Shown here: piece by piece, positions 8,156-17,237 of the stretch | Numbering within the stretch: position 1 is the first letter of the stretch | How the letters are laid out: each line of letters opens with the position of its first letter | Assembly: GCA_001801685.1 (NCBI GenBank) | Contig: MGYJ01000090.1 | Coordinates: forward strand, 1 to 64,000 | Length of the DNA stretch: 64,000 nt | From: Gammaproteobacteria bacterium RIFCSPHIGHO2_12_FULL_63_22 | GTDB taxonomy: Bacteria > Pseudomonadota > Gammaproteobacteria > Xanthomonadales > Xanthomonadaceae | Reading direction: 5' to 3' | The notes under the pieces: model-generated | The model's database searches: none | Seen by the model: the letters and a program-made list of their open reading frames with translations, nothing else | Told to the model about the DNA's origin: nothing | Program-made: the position numbers and the translations under genes

Positions 8156-9114
8156 TGCGGCACGCGCAACGGCGTGGGCCACGGCGCCTGCTCGTCCCAG
8201 CGTATCCAGGCATCCGCCGGCATGCCCGGCTTGAGCTGCTGCTCGGCGTTGTCGATCATCAGCGTCACGCCATAGACCATCTGTGCCCGCTCATCGGGCA
8301 CGTGGATATCGCGCGGGGTGAACTGGGCATAGGGATCAACCCGGGCGACGGTCGCCGGAAACGTCTGGTCCGGGTAGGCATCGACCCGCACCTGCGCGGT
8401 GTGGCCGAGCTTGACCCGGCCCGCGTCGTTGGCGGCCAAATACACCTTGAGCTCGATGCGTCGCAGATCCGCCAGCAGCGCCAAGGGCTGGCCTGGCTGG
8501 ATCACCTCTCCGATCTCGACGCCGCGCACCAGCACGGTGCCGTTCTGCGGCGCCTTGACCTCGGTGCGGCTGACGTTGGTCTGGGCCAGCCGCACCCGCG
8601 ACTCCACGCTGCTCACTTGCGCCTGCAGGCTCGCCCGCTGTGCCCGCAGCCGCCCCAATTCGCCTTCGGCCTGGTTGACCGCATCGTTGGCGCTATCGAG
8701 TTCCCGGGCCGTCGCAATCTGGGTGGTGACCAGGCGCTCGATCCGCGCGCGTTGCTGGCGGGTCGTCTCGACGTGGTGCCGCCAGGAGATGATCTGGGCC
8801 TCTAGCGCCGCCACACTGGCCCGGATCGCCTGCGCCTCCTCCTGCACGCTGCTGAGCTGGTCCTGTGTGGTCACCGGATCGATCACCAGCAACACGTCTC
8901 CGGCCTGGACCGGTTGCCCCTCCACCAGCCGCTGCTGGACCACCCGGCCGCCGGTCTCGGCGGCCAGGCGCACTTCCGTGGCTTCCACGTGGCCGCTGGC
9001 GTACGCAAACCCGGTCGGTAAGGGCGGCACCCGCAGCCACTGATAGGCGAGCGCGGCGCCTCCTGCCAGAACGACCACGGCCAACAGACTCCAAACGATT
9101 CGACGTCGCATCAT
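8152..9114 (-). CDS. HlyD-family membrane fusion (periplasmic adaptor) protein
   Basis: A 320-residue adaptor: N-terminal membrane anchor (IVWSLLAVVVLAGGAALAY), biotinyl-lipoyl half (ETGGRVVQQRLVEGQPVQAGDVLL), a helical hairpin of about 100 residues rich in Gln/Ala/Glu, the second lipoyl half (VKAPQNGTVL) and beta-barrel domains. It would link the inner-membrane ABC permeases to an outer-membrane channel. No TolC gene lies in this operon, so it may use the cusC product or a chromosomal TolC. AAGGAGG lies 5 nt upstream of ATG 9114; ATG 9111 is also possible. It is 37 nt after the YtkA-like gene. Confidence 0.92.
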   Translation of the reverse strand: MMRRRIVWSLLAVVVLAGGAALAYQWLRVPPLPTGFAYASGHVEATEVRLAAETGGRVVQQRLVEGQPVQAGDVLLVIDPVTTQDQLSSVQEEAQAIRASVAALEAQIISWRHHVETTRQQRARIERLVTTQIATARELDSANDAVNQAEGELGRLRAQRASLQAQVSSVESRVRLAQTNVSRTEVKAPQNGTVLVRGVEIGEVIQPGQPLALLADLRRIELKVYLAANDAGRVKLGHTAQVRVDAYPDQTFPATVARVDPYAQFTPRDIHVPDERAQMVYGVTLMIDNAEQQLKPGMPADAWIRWDEQAPWPTPLRVPQ

Positions 9115-9151
9115 GCGGCCCTCCTTGGATGGCCCAGGGCACGGCGGTCCA

Positions 9152-9655
9152 TCACGGACCGCTGTGTAGGTTGTCGTACACCACGTCGAACCGCTCGACG
9201 CGCTCCCCTCTTCGCACCTCAATGCGGAAGCGATGATGGCGACCTTTCGCGATGACGAAGGTCGTCCCGAACGACAGCGCGTCTCCCAACGGCATCGGCT
9301 CGAGCACCTTGCTCATCGCCACGCCCTTGGGCGGGGTATGCCGTACGGTCACCGTGGCCTGCGTGATGCGCTGGCCGGTCGGAGTATCAAACAGCGCGAC
9401 AACCAGGTGGTGGGTGTCGGACGCGGGGCGGGCCGCGCCGTGCACTTCCGGCGCGGGCGGGTGCGCCGCGAGGGTGGCTTGGGACAGCACAGCGGGGACC
9501 ACGCCGTAGTAGAGCGTGATCCGCTCGTTCTGCTGACGCTGGTCCGTGGGCGCCGCCTGGGCCGCCCCTGCGACCGCCACCGCCACCGCCACCGCTCCCA
9601 TCACGGCCCACCTCAGGCGCCGAGCGTGGCCACCCGCTCCGCGCGCCTGGCTCAT
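9152..9655 (-). CDS. Secreted YtkA-like protein of unknown function
   Basis: A 167-residue protein with an Ala/Val-rich signal segment ending near GAAQAAPT. The mature part reads like an immunoglobulin-fold YtkA-like domain: THHLVVALFDTPTGQRI, TQATVTVRHTPP, KVLEPMPLGDALSFG and HHRFRIEVRRG. Such domains accompany metal-transport and copper proteins, but the role here is unproven. The ATG at 9655 overlaps the methyltransferase stop as ATGA. A later ATG would trim the basic n-region and is less likely. Confidence 0.65.
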   Translation of the reverse strand: MSQARGAGGHARRLRWAVMGAVAVAVAVAGAAQAAPTDQRQQNERITLYYGVVPAVLSQATLAAHPPAPEVHGAARPASDTHHLVVALFDTPTGQRITQATVTVRHTPPKGVAMSKVLEPMPLGDALSFGTTFVIAKGRHHRFRIEVRRGERVERFDVVYDNLHSGP

Positions 9656-10299
9656 GCGGACACCGCCTGCCGGCGCCGGGCCGGAATGAACGCCGGTGTC
9701 GACGCCAGGTAGCGCGAATAGGACTGACCGAAACGAGCCAGGCTGTCGCCCTCCTCCGCCTTGGACAGACGCCAGTAGGCGATAACCAGGATCGGGAACA
9801 TCGCCAGCGTGATCAGGGTCGGCCACTGAAGCAGGAAGCCGAACATGATCAGCACGAAAGCGACGTACTGCGGATGGCGGATGCGGGCGTAGGGCCCGGT
9901 GGCGGCCATCTCGCCCAACCGCTGGGCGCGGTAGAGCACCGCCCAGGCGCTGGACAGCAGCCAGAACCCCCAGACGATGAACACCATGCTCAGGATGTGG
10001 AATGGTCCGAAGTGCGGATTGGCTCGCCAGCCCAACATCATCTCGAACAGGTGGCCGGCGTCATGCGAGAGCCAGTTCACCTCCGGGAAGCGGCTGCTCA
10101 ACCAGCCCGACAGGAAATACAGCGACAGCGGAAAGCCGTACATCTCGGCAAACAGCGCGACGATGAACGCGGAGTACATCCCGAAGCTGTGCCAATCGCG
10201 GCGCGTCGACGGGGTGTAGAAGGTGTAGGCGAAGAAGATGAAGAGCGCGGCATTGAGGACCGCCAAGGTCCACAAGCCATAACCGGATCCACTGGACAT
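9652..10299 (-). CDS. Isoprenylcysteine carboxyl methyltransferase-like membrane protein
   Basis: A 215-residue membrane protein with about five helices. The C-terminal half has the ICMT/phospholipid-methyltransferase signature GPYARIRHPQYVAF, followed by hydrophobic stretches and an AEEGDSLARFG-type segment, which together bind S-adenosylmethionine. Bacterial members rarely methylate isoprenylcysteine; many sit beside heavy-metal genes with unknown substrates. The ATG at 10299 follows GAGGAGACAGTT; a start at 10317 would include the ribosome site. It is the second gene of the ABC-exporter operon, 14 nt after the DUF2933 gene. Confidence 0.85.
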   Translation of the reverse strand: MSSGSGYGLWTLAVLNAALFIFFAYTFYTPSTRRDWHSFGMYSAFIVALFAEMYGFPLSLYFLSGWLSSRFPEVNWLSHDAGHLFEMMLGWRANPHFGPFHILSMVFIVWGFWLLSSAWAVLYRAQRLGEMAATGPYARIRHPQYVAFVLIMFGFLLQWPTLITLAMFPILVIAYWRLSKAEEGDSLARFGQSYSRYLASTPAFIPARRRQAVSA

Positions 10300-10313
10300 A
10301 ACTGTCTCCTCGT

Positions 10314-10625
10314 TCAATGTGGGTGGCCGCCACGCGGGCGGTCGTCGGGGGTGGGCGCGGGGCGATCGGGCGTCGGTGCGGGTGCCGGTGGCTCCGGCGA
10401 CTCACCATGGCGGTGACCGCCGTGGCGATGGCCTGCGTGCATGCCCAGGTGCAGGGCGAAGAACGCGCCGATCAGGACGTAGGGCAGGGTGCCAAACAGA
10501 TGCGTGCCGTGCTCGACGAGCAGGAAAAAGCCGGCAATGGCCAGGAAGCCCAAAAAGGCCAGCCGTATCCACCATGGCGCAGGGGAGCGCAGAGGTGGGT
10601 GAGGGTGCGGGTCGTGACGAGACAT
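10314..10625 (-). CDS. DUF2933-type small membrane protein with His-rich tail
   Basis: A 103-residue protein. Residues about 19-60 hold two membrane helices with the DUF2933 pattern (LAFLGFLAIAGFFLLVEHGTHL, LPYVLIGAFFALHLGMH). The tail contains HAGHRHGGHRHGE and a Pro-rich stretch ending GGHPH, and could bind divalent metal. Start ATG 10625 follows CAGGAG. It is the first gene of the ABC-exporter operon; I could not recognise a promoter in the 200 bp upstream. Function of DUF2933 unknown, though it often occurs with metal-resistance genes. Confidence 0.75.
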   Translation of the reverse strand: MSRHDPHPHPPLRSPAPWWIRLAFLGFLAIAGFFLLVEHGTHLFGTLPYVLIGAFFALHLGMHAGHRHGGHRHGESPEPPAPAPTPDRPAPTPDDRPRGGHPH

Positions 10626-10834
10626 GGCGAACTCCTGGCGCGAGATGGAAAGCACCTGAGGCAGGGGAACACGGGAGCCGCCCGCCGTCCCTGGCGACCT
10701 GCCCGGGCGGCGAGACAGCCCCCGGCATCGGCAACGCACACAGTCCGGCCGTCGCCACGCGGCGCGGGCTGCCGAGGGTGAAGGAAACCTAACGCCGCGT
10801 GTTGCCCGCGGGTCGAGGGCGTCGCACCGGCCGC

Positions 10835-13800
10835 TCATCGCGCCCGCTCTTGTGCGGCCGCGGACACCGCATGTGACCCCACTAGTTCCCGGCGCTTGAC
10901 CAGCGCATAAATCACCGGAATCACCACCAGGGTCAGGATTGTGGACGACACCATGCCGCCGACCATCGGGGCGGCGATGCGGCGCATGACTTCCGACCCG
11001 GTTCCGGTGCTCCACATGATAGGCAGCAGGCCGGCCATGATCGCCGTCACCGTCATCAGCTTGGGCCGGACGCGCTCCACCGCGCCTTCGACGATGGCCG
11101 CCTGGAGATCGTCCAGACCCAGGTCCTTGCCCTGTGCCTTACGCTTTTCGGAAAGCGCAACCAACGCGTGATCAAGATAGATCAGCATGATCACGCCGGT
11201 CTCGGCGGCGACGCCGGCCAGCGCGATAAAGCCCACCGCGACGGCGACGCTCAGGTTGTAGTCCAGCGCCCACATCAACCAAACGCCGCCGACCAGGGCG
11301 AACGGCACTGAAAGCATCACGATCAGCGATTCGGTGACGCGTCGAAAGTTGAGATAGAGCAGCAGGAAGATCAAAGCCAGCGTTACTGGCACGACCACCT
11401 TCATTTTCGCGATCGCCCGCTGCATGTACTCGTACTGGCCGCTCCAGGTCGCGTAGTAACCGGGTGGAAAGGTGACCGACTTGGCGACGGCGTCCTGCGC
11501 CGCCCGTACATACGCGCCCAGATCGCTGTTGCGGGTATCCACGTAGATGTAGGCCGACAGCAGCGCATTCTCGGTGCGAATCGATGGCGCGCCCTTGCGC
11601 ACCGAGACCGTGGCCAATTCACCCAAGGGCACCTGCGCGCCGGCCATGGTCGAAACCAGAACATCCCGGGCGATGGCTTGCGGGTCGTCACGCAGCTCCC
11701 GCGGATAACGCACGATCACGCCAAAGCGCTCTCGGCCTTCCACCGTGGTGGTCACCATCTCGCCGCCCAACGACGCGGCGATCACGTCCTGCACTTCGCC
11801 CACAGTCAGGCCGTAGCGTGCCAGCTGCCGCAGGTCGGGTTCGACGTCGAGGTAATAGCCGCCAGTCAAGCGCTCGGCATAGGCGCTGGTCGTGCCCGGC
11901 ACCGCGCGCACGGCGCTTTCGATCTGTTTGGCGAGGCGCTCCATCTCCGCCAGGTCGGTGCCGAATACCTTGATGCCGATCGGTGTTCGAATACCGGTCG
12001 AGAGCATGTCGGTGCGCGCCTTGATCGGCATCGTCCACGCATTTGCCACCCCGGGAAACTGCAGCGCCGTATCCATTTCGGCGATCAGCTTGTCGACGCT
12101 CATGCCGTCGCGCCATTCGGACTCGGGTTTGAGGTTGATGACCGTCTCGAACATTTCCAGTGGCGCCGGATCCGTTGCGGTCAGCGCGCGTCCGGCCTTG
12201 CCAAACACCGATTCGACTTCGGGAAAGGATTTGATGATGCGATCCTGTTGCTGCAGCAATTCGGCCGCCTTGGTCACCGACATGCCCGGTAGCGAGGCCG
12301 GCATGTAGAGCAGTGTGCCTTCGTTGAGCGTGGGCATGAATTCGCTGCCCAGGCGGGATGCCGGCCACAGGCTGAGCAGCAGGACCAGCGCCGCCGCGCC
12401 CAGGGTCACGCGCTTGTGCCTGAGCACGAACGCAATCACCGGCCGATACAGCGCGATCAAGAATCGGTTCACGGGATTTTTTTGTTCCGGCAGGATCTTG
12501 CCGCGCACGAACAGCAGCATCAGCACCGGCACTAGCGTCACCGAGAGCAGGGCACCGCCGGCCATCGAGAAGGTCTTGGTGAAGGCCAGCGGGCGGAACA
12601 AGCGACCCTCCTGGGCTTCCAGGGCGAATACCGGCAGGAAGGACACGGTGATGATCAACAGGCTGAAGAACAGCGCCGGACCAACCTCGCGGCAGGAATC
12701 GATGATCAACTGGAGCCGCGATCGGCTACCGTCGTCGCGTTCGATGTGCTTGTGTGCATTCTCGATCATGACGATCGCTGCATCGACCATCGCGCCGATG
12801 GCAATCGCGATGCCGCCCAGGCTCATGATGTTGGAGTTCATGCCGAGCGCGCGCATCGCGATGAACGCAATCAGCACGCCGATTGGCAGCATGACGATGG
12901 CGACCAGCGCGCTGCGGGCGTGAAAAAGGAAGATCATGCAAACCAGCGCGACAATGATGCTTTCCTCGATCAAGGTCTTGCGCAGCGTAGCGATGGCGCG
13001 ATGGATCAAGTCGGATCGATCGTAGACCGGTCGCATGCTGACGCCCGCCGGTAGCCCCGCCTGGATGTCGGCAATTTTCTGCTTGAGGCCATGGATGACT
13101 GACAAAGCATTCTCGCCGTAACGGGCAATAGCGATGCCAGCGACGGTCTCGCCTTCGCCGTTGAGTTCAGCGATCCCGCGGCGCTCATCGGGGACCAGCT
13201 CGACGTGGGCGATGTCACCGATTAGCACCGGGGTGCCGCTCTCTGACTTGAGGACCAGGTTTTCGATGTCGCCGATGCCTTTCAGGTAGCCGCGGCCACG
13301 GACCATGTATTCGGTCTCAGTCATCTCGATAACGCGGCCGCCGACATCGCGATTGCTTTGCGCGATCACTTCCGAGATGCGCGACAGCGGCACGCCGTAC
13401 TGGCGCAGCTTGCCCGGGTCCACGGTGACCGAGTACTGGCGCACGAAGCCACCGACGCTGGCGACTTCGGCAACGCCGGGCGCCTTGGTCAGCTGGTAGC
13501 GAACATACCAGTCCTGGATTGCGCGCAATTCGTCGAGGGATTTTTGCTTGCCTTCAAGCGCGTACTGATAGACCCAGCCCACGCCCGTGGCGTCCGGCCC
13601 GAGCGTTGGCGTCACTCCCTCTGGCAGCTTCTTGGAGGCGAAATTGAGGTATTCCAGCACGCGCGATCGTGCCCAGTAGACGTCCGTGCCGTCTTCGAAG
13701 ATCACATACACAAACGAGGCGCCGAAGAACGAGAAACCGCGGACGACCTTGGAGCGCGGCACCGCCAGCATGGCCGTGGTTAGCGGGTAGGTGACCTGGT

Positions 13801-13987
13801 CTTCAACCACCTGTGGCGCCTGGCCCGGCACTTCGGTGAACACGATGACCTGCACGTCGGACAGGTCGGGCAGCGCATCCAACGGCGTGTTGACGACGGC
13901 GTAGATGCCGCCGGCCGTGATGGCGGTCGCCATCACCAGCACGAGGAAGACATTGCGCACCGACCATTCGATCAATCGCGACAGCAT
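10835..13987 (-). CDS. cusA: CusA-type heavy-metal RND efflux pump
   Basis: A 1050-residue inner-membrane RND transporter of the heavy-metal (HME) class. It has the N-terminal helix, ALPDLSDVQV, the first porter domain, GMNSNIMSLGGIAIAIGAMVDAAIVMIENAHK (helix 4 proton-relay region), a second porter domain with LPGMS and WTMPIKART where Cus pumps place metal-shuttling methionines, and the final helices AGVAAETGVIMLIYLDHAL. It should export Cu(I) or Ag(I) by proton exchange. Start ATG 13987 lies one base after the cusB stop; the longer frame to 14041 overlaps cusB. Complete and of normal length. Confidence 0.93.
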   Translation of the reverse strand: MLSRLIEWSVRNVFLVLVMATAITAGGIYAVVNTPLDALPDLSDVQVIVFTEVPGQAPQVVEDQVTYPLTTAMLAVPRSKVVRGFSFFGASFVYVIFEDGTDVYWARSRVLEYLNFASKKLPEGVTPTLGPDATGVGWVYQYALEGKQKSLDELRAIQDWYVRYQLTKAPGVAEVASVGGFVRQYSVTVDPGKLRQYGVPLSRISEVIAQSNRDVGGRVIEMTETEYMVRGRGYLKGIGDIENLVLKSESGTPVLIGDIAHVELVPDERRGIAELNGEGETVAGIAIARYGENALSVIHGLKQKIADIQAGLPAGVSMRPVYDRSDLIHRAIATLRKTLIEESIIVALVCMIFLFHARSALVAIVMLPIGVLIAFIAMRALGMNSNIMSLGGIAIAIGAMVDAAIVMIENAHKHIERDDGSRSRLQLIIDSCREVGPALFFSLLIITVSFLPVFALEAQEGRLFRPLAFTKTFSMAGGALLSVTLVPVLMLLFVRGKILPEQKNPVNRFLIALYRPVIAFVLRHKRVTLGAAALVLLLSLWPASRLGSEFMPTLNEGTLLYMPASLPGMSVTKAAELLQQQDRIIKSFPEVESVFGKAGRALTATDPAPLEMFETVINLKPESEWRDGMSVDKLIAEMDTALQFPGVANAWTMPIKARTDMLSTGIRTPIGIKVFGTDLAEMERLAKQIESAVRAVPGTTSAYAERLTGGYYLDVEPDLRQLARYGLTVGEVQDVIAASLGGEMVTTTVEGRERFGVIVRYPRELRDDPQAIARDVLVSTMAGAQVPLGELATVSVRKGAPSIRTENALLSAYIYVDTRNSDLGAYVRAAQDAVAKSVTFPPGYYATWSGQYEYMQRAIAKMKVVVPVTLALIFLLLYLNFRRVTESLIVMLSVPFALVGGVWLMWALDYNLSVAVAVGFIALAGVAAETGVIMLIYLDHALVALSEKRKAQGKDLGLDDLQAAIVEGAVERVRPKLMTVTAIMAGLLPIMWSTGTGSEVMRRIAAPMVGGMVSSTILTLVVIPVIYALVKRRELVGSHAVSAAAQERAR

Positions 13988-13988
13988 G

Positions 13989-15302
13989 TCAACGCTCCGC
14001 CTGGTTTTTGGCCGCAGCGGGCTTTGCAGGCGTGGCCGCATGGCCCTGGTGTGCGCTTAGGCCCTGCAACGCCGACTGCAGGTTGCTCTCGGCATCGATC
14101 AGAAAGTTGGCCGAGACCACCACGCGTTCGCCTTCCCGGACACCATCGCGAATTTCGATCAGGTCTCCCGCGCGTTCACCGATCACAACCGACCGCGGTT
14201 CGAAGCGGCCCTCGGCTACTTGCACCAGCACCAATTGCCGCTTGCCACTGTCGAGTACGGCCGAACGGGGCACGGTCAACACCGCCGGGGACGCGTCCCG
14301 CGTCACCGTGAGATCACCAAACAAGCCGGGACGCAGCAAGCCGTCGGGATTGGGTAGTTCAACTCGCACCGCCAACGTCCGCGTTATCGCGTCGATGACC
14401 GGCTGCACGAAGGTCACCTTGCCTTCAAAGGATCGCCCGGGCAGGGTCGACGACTGGAATGTCGCGGGCTGGCCGATGGCGACTGCGGCGGCGCTCGAAG
14501 CGGGCACGTTGGCGATTAACCACACGCTGGACAGGTCAGCCAGCCGCAGTATGGTTTCGCCGGGCGCGAAGCGAGCGCCCTGGGTGACCAGCTTTTCCAT
14601 TACCACCGCATCAGCAGGAGCAGTGAGCACGAGGTTGCCCGCGCTGTCCGAATTCCCGGCGCGCGTCGATTGCGCGGCAACGACATCCCAATTACGCAAT
14701 CGTGCCTGGGCCGCATCGCGCAGGTTGCGCATCATTGCGGCGCTGGCCGGATCGCTCGCTGCGAGTTTGCGGGCAGCGGCGTCGGCGACGCGATACTCGT
14801 TCTGCGCCGCGATCAGCTGCGGACTATAGATCGACAGCAAGGGCTGGCCTCGCCGCACCGACATGCCGGTTTGATTGGCGTACAGGCGCTCGACCCAGCC
14901 CTCGAACTTCGGCGCGATCGCATATTGGCGAGTTTCATCGACCTGCACCGTAGCGCTGGCGCGTAGCGACGGCGACAGCCCGCGTAGGCGCACCGGTTGG
15001 GTGCGGACGCCGAGTTTCTGGATCTTTTCCGGGGACAGGGCCACCGTTCCGGGCGTCGCGGGCGCTTCGCCGCCCTCGAAAACGGCGATGTAGTCCATGC
15101 CCATGGCGTCTTTCTTCGGTACCGGCGAGTTATCGGCAAGCCCCATCGGGTTGCGGTAGTACAACACCTTACGTGCTTGCTCGACGGGAGCGGTCGAAGG
15201 TGAGCTTTCGGCGCTGGATCGCGTGCTGCGGCCGACGATCCAACCCGCGGTCAGCGCCAGTAGCACCAGCGCGGATACGACAAGCCAGTGGCGAGCTTTC
15301 AT
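13989..15302 (-). CDS. cusB: CusB-type efflux adaptor with heavy-metal-binding domain
   Basis: A 437-residue periplasmic adaptor. An N-terminal anchor (LVVSALVLLALTAGWIVG) precedes a heavy-metal-binding module with YYRNPMG, PVPKKDAMGMDY, the Met-rich region that hands Cu(I)/Ag(I) to CusA. Lipoyl, helical hairpin and barrel domains follow (KFEGWVERLYANQTG ... PADAVVMEKLVTQGARF). The tail is Ala/Lys/Pro-rich with HQGH. The ATG at 15302 overlaps the cusC stop as ATGA. It joins CusA to CusC across the periplasm. Confidence 0.93.
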   Translation of the reverse strand: MKARHWLVVSALVLLALTAGWIVGRSTRSSAESSPSTAPVEQARKVLYYRNPMGLADNSPVPKKDAMGMDYIAVFEGGEAPATPGTVALSPEKIQKLGVRTQPVRLRGLSPSLRASATVQVDETRQYAIAPKFEGWVERLYANQTGMSVRRGQPLLSIYSPQLIAAQNEYRVADAAARKLAASDPASAAMMRNLRDAAQARLRNWDVVAAQSTRAGNSDSAGNLVLTAPADAVVMEKLVTQGARFAPGETILRLADLSSVWLIANVPASSAAAVAIGQPATFQSSTLPGRSFEGKVTFVQPVIDAITRTLAVRVELPNPDGLLRPGLFGDLTVTRDASPAVLTVPRSAVLDSGKRQLVLVQVAEGRFEPRSVVIGERAGDLIEIRDGVREGERVVVSANFLIDAESNLQSALQGLSAHQGHAATPAKPAAAKNQAER

Positions 15303-16576
15303 TGCGTGTCTCCGTTGATGGCGCGAACTTCGGCCGCACCCATGAGTTCGTCGCGAAGCGCATCCACGCGCGCGAGGTCGGCACCCTGCCATTCGCGCAA
15401 GGCATCGAGCAGTGTTCCGAAGTCGACTTCGCCGACCTGGTAACTCGCCAACGCCGATCGGAAATTCGCATCCGCCTGTGTGAGCAGCGTTGTCTCGATC
15501 AACTGTCGCTGTTCGCGGGCACCGGTCCAGCGCGCCCAGGCGGCGCCCAGGTTGGCCGCGAGGTCTCGGCGCACGCCATCGGAGCGGGCAAGCGCCGCGT
15601 CTTCGAGCAGGCGCGATTCCCGTTCGCGCTCGCGACGGGCGCGCTGCTGGAACGGGATTTCCACTTCGAACATCAACTCGTAACTGTCTAACTTGTCGCC
15701 GCGCTGCATAGCGCCGACGCCGACGGTGAGGTCCGGAAAACGGTTGCGACGTTGCAGCTCGACGTTTCGATTGGCCGCAGCGGCTATCGCCGCGCTAGCT
15801 TGCACGGCGGGGTGGGTGCCGCGCTCAAGCGTCTGCAATGCCGTCGTCAGGCTGCCGTCTTCGACCGGGAGTACGGGTGCACCACCAGGCTCAGCAAGCG
15901 GCGCATTGGCGCGGCGTCCGAGCACGGCATTCAAGGCCGCCATCGCCTGCCGCCGCTGGGCCAGCCTTTCGATGCGTTCGCGCTGCATCACCGTGCGTTC
16001 GACCTGCGCCCGGATCGAATCCTGCTGGGCCGCCATGCCCAAGGCGTAGCGAACGCCGGCGACGTCCTGCACCTGTTCGAGCAACGCGATCACGCGGTCG
16101 ATCACGGTGACGGCTTCGCGGCCGTGCCAGTAACGCACGTAGCCCTGTTCCGCCTGGGCCAGCAGTTCCAGCGCCGTGGCGTCGCGCTCGAAGCGCAGCG
16201 ACTCGGCTTCGCGGCGGGCGACATCGCGAGACAACTCGCGCTTGCCCCAGAGTGGAAAGCGCTGTTTCACCTGATAAGTAGTCGAGCCGACATTGCCCGG
16301 CAGGAAAAATCGCTGATCGGGATCGATTTCGCGTAGTTCAATCGAGGCCATCGGGTCGGGCAGGGCGCCGGCAGGCAGCACGCGTGCCTCGGCAGCGTCT
16401 GCGTCGAATTGCATGGCGCGCAATTTGGGGTTGTTCGCGACTAGCCATTCCCTGATCGAGGCGAGATCCTTGCCTGGATAGGGCTCAGCCGCTTGGGTGT
16501 CTTGAGGCCCCGCAAGCGACCAGGCGAGCACCAGGCCGAGAAGCACGCGAACCGCTGGAATTGCTGAAAATGCCAT
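15299..16576 (-). CDS. cusC: CusC/TolC-type outer-membrane efflux protein
   Basis: A 425-residue outer-membrane factor. The signal peptide is followed by two repeated helical regions: VKQRFPLWGKRELSRDVARREAE is the typical helix-hairpin entry, and ADANFRSALASYQVGEVDFGTLLDAL is typical of the second repeat. No lipobox cysteine is seen. It forms the outer-membrane exit channel for the CusAB pump. Start ATG 16576 follows AAGAGAT; the frame upstream to 16693 is unsupported. The first gene of the transcript is probably the small Cys/His-rich gene 138 bp upstream. Confidence 0.9.
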   Translation of the reverse strand: MAFSAIPAVRVLLGLVLAWSLAGPQDTQAAEPYPGKDLASIREWLVANNPKLRAMQFDADAAEARVLPAGALPDPMASIELREIDPDQRFFLPGNVGSTTYQVKQRFPLWGKRELSRDVARREAESLRFERDATALELLAQAEQGYVRYWHGREAVTVIDRVIALLEQVQDVAGVRYALGMAAQQDSIRAQVERTVMQRERIERLAQRRQAMAALNAVLGRRANAPLAEPGGAPVLPVEDGSLTTALQTLERGTHPAVQASAAIAAAANRNVELQRRNRFPDLTVGVGAMQRGDKLDSYELMFEVEIPFQQRARRERERESRLLEDAALARSDGVRRDLAANLGAAWARWTGAREQRQLIETTLLTQADANFRSALASYQVGEVDFGTLLDALREWQGADLARVDALRDELMGAAEVRAINGDTQ

Positions 16577-16714
16577 ATCTCTTGCCTTGCACGGCCCGCC
16601 AATCGAAACGACGGCGGAGCAACTGCGGGAAGGGCGGCAAGCCGTGCACAGACGGCCGAGCCGATGCAGGAATTGGCAGGCGCTGCAAGGCACCCGCCAA
16701 ACATCGGTCAGGGA

Positions 16715-17110
16715 TTAAATCAACAACAGGTGGGCAGGATGCACTGTAGGTCGATGCCACGAGATTGGCGGCGGCAGCTCAGCGCAACTAGCGCGCCCGA
16801 CGTCCAAACGCACGACTGCCGAGCACGCAAAAACCGACGCGGCCGCCATGAAAGGGACGGGAGGAACTCGCCCCACGTCGTTGCTCTGGTCGCCCTGGCT
16901 GCAATGCGCATCGCACGCGCTTGACTGCTTGACCGGCGGTACGGCGTGGCAATCGTGCTCGACGGCCGTCGAAACGGGGGCCTTCGCCAAGGCCAAATTG
17001 CCTATCGAACAAATCGAATGACTGGCCAGGATGGCCTGCGACCAGAGCAGCGCAACGATCACGACAATCGAAAGTCGGAAGCGCAGACGGTGGCGGCGGA
17101 ATACGTTCAT
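16715..17110 (-). CDS. Secreted Cys/His-rich small protein, copy 2 (cus leader)
   Basis: A 131-residue paralogue of the protein at 2839-3252. It shares the basic start MNVFRRHR, the signal segment (VVIVALLWSQAILASHSIC), a DCHAVPP motif, CDAHCSQGDQS and the tail WHRPTVHPAHLLLI. It precedes cusC on the same strand, so a periplasmic copper/silver-binding accessory role is likely but not demonstrated. The start was chosen by alignment with copy 1. The usual ribosome-site spacing is lacking (AAGGAG lies too far upstream), and if the dyad at 17148 is a class II site the mRNA would be almost leaderless. Confidence 0.7.
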   Translation of the reverse strand: MNVFRRHRLRFRLSIVVIVALLWSQAILASHSICSIGNLALAKAPVSTAVEHDCHAVPPVKQSSACDAHCSQGDQSNDVGRVPPVPFMAAASVFACSAVVRLDVGRASCAELPPPISWHRPTVHPAHLLLI

Positions 17111-17147
17111 GGCAAGGTAAAGACTACACTCCTTGAGGATGAGTTCC

Positions 17148-17161
17148 CTGATCTGGATCAA
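17148..17161. promoter_or_regulatory. FNR/CRP-type dyad upstream of cus operon
   Basis: On the minus strand this reads TTGAT-CCAG-ATCAG, one base from a perfect FNR/Anr box. It begins 38 nt upstream of the ATG at 17110, almost the same offset as at the paralogous gene. A TAGTCT at 17126-17121 lies near the predicted -10. The dyad is also 77 nt upstream of the divergent ATP-grasp gene at 17238 and could serve both. Confidence 0.55.
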
Positions 17162-17237
17162 ATCCTAGCGGGGCGGCGACCGGCGACTTGACCCGGAGTA
17201 GAGTAGCCGTTGACGGCGAGAGAGGCCCTGATTGTCC

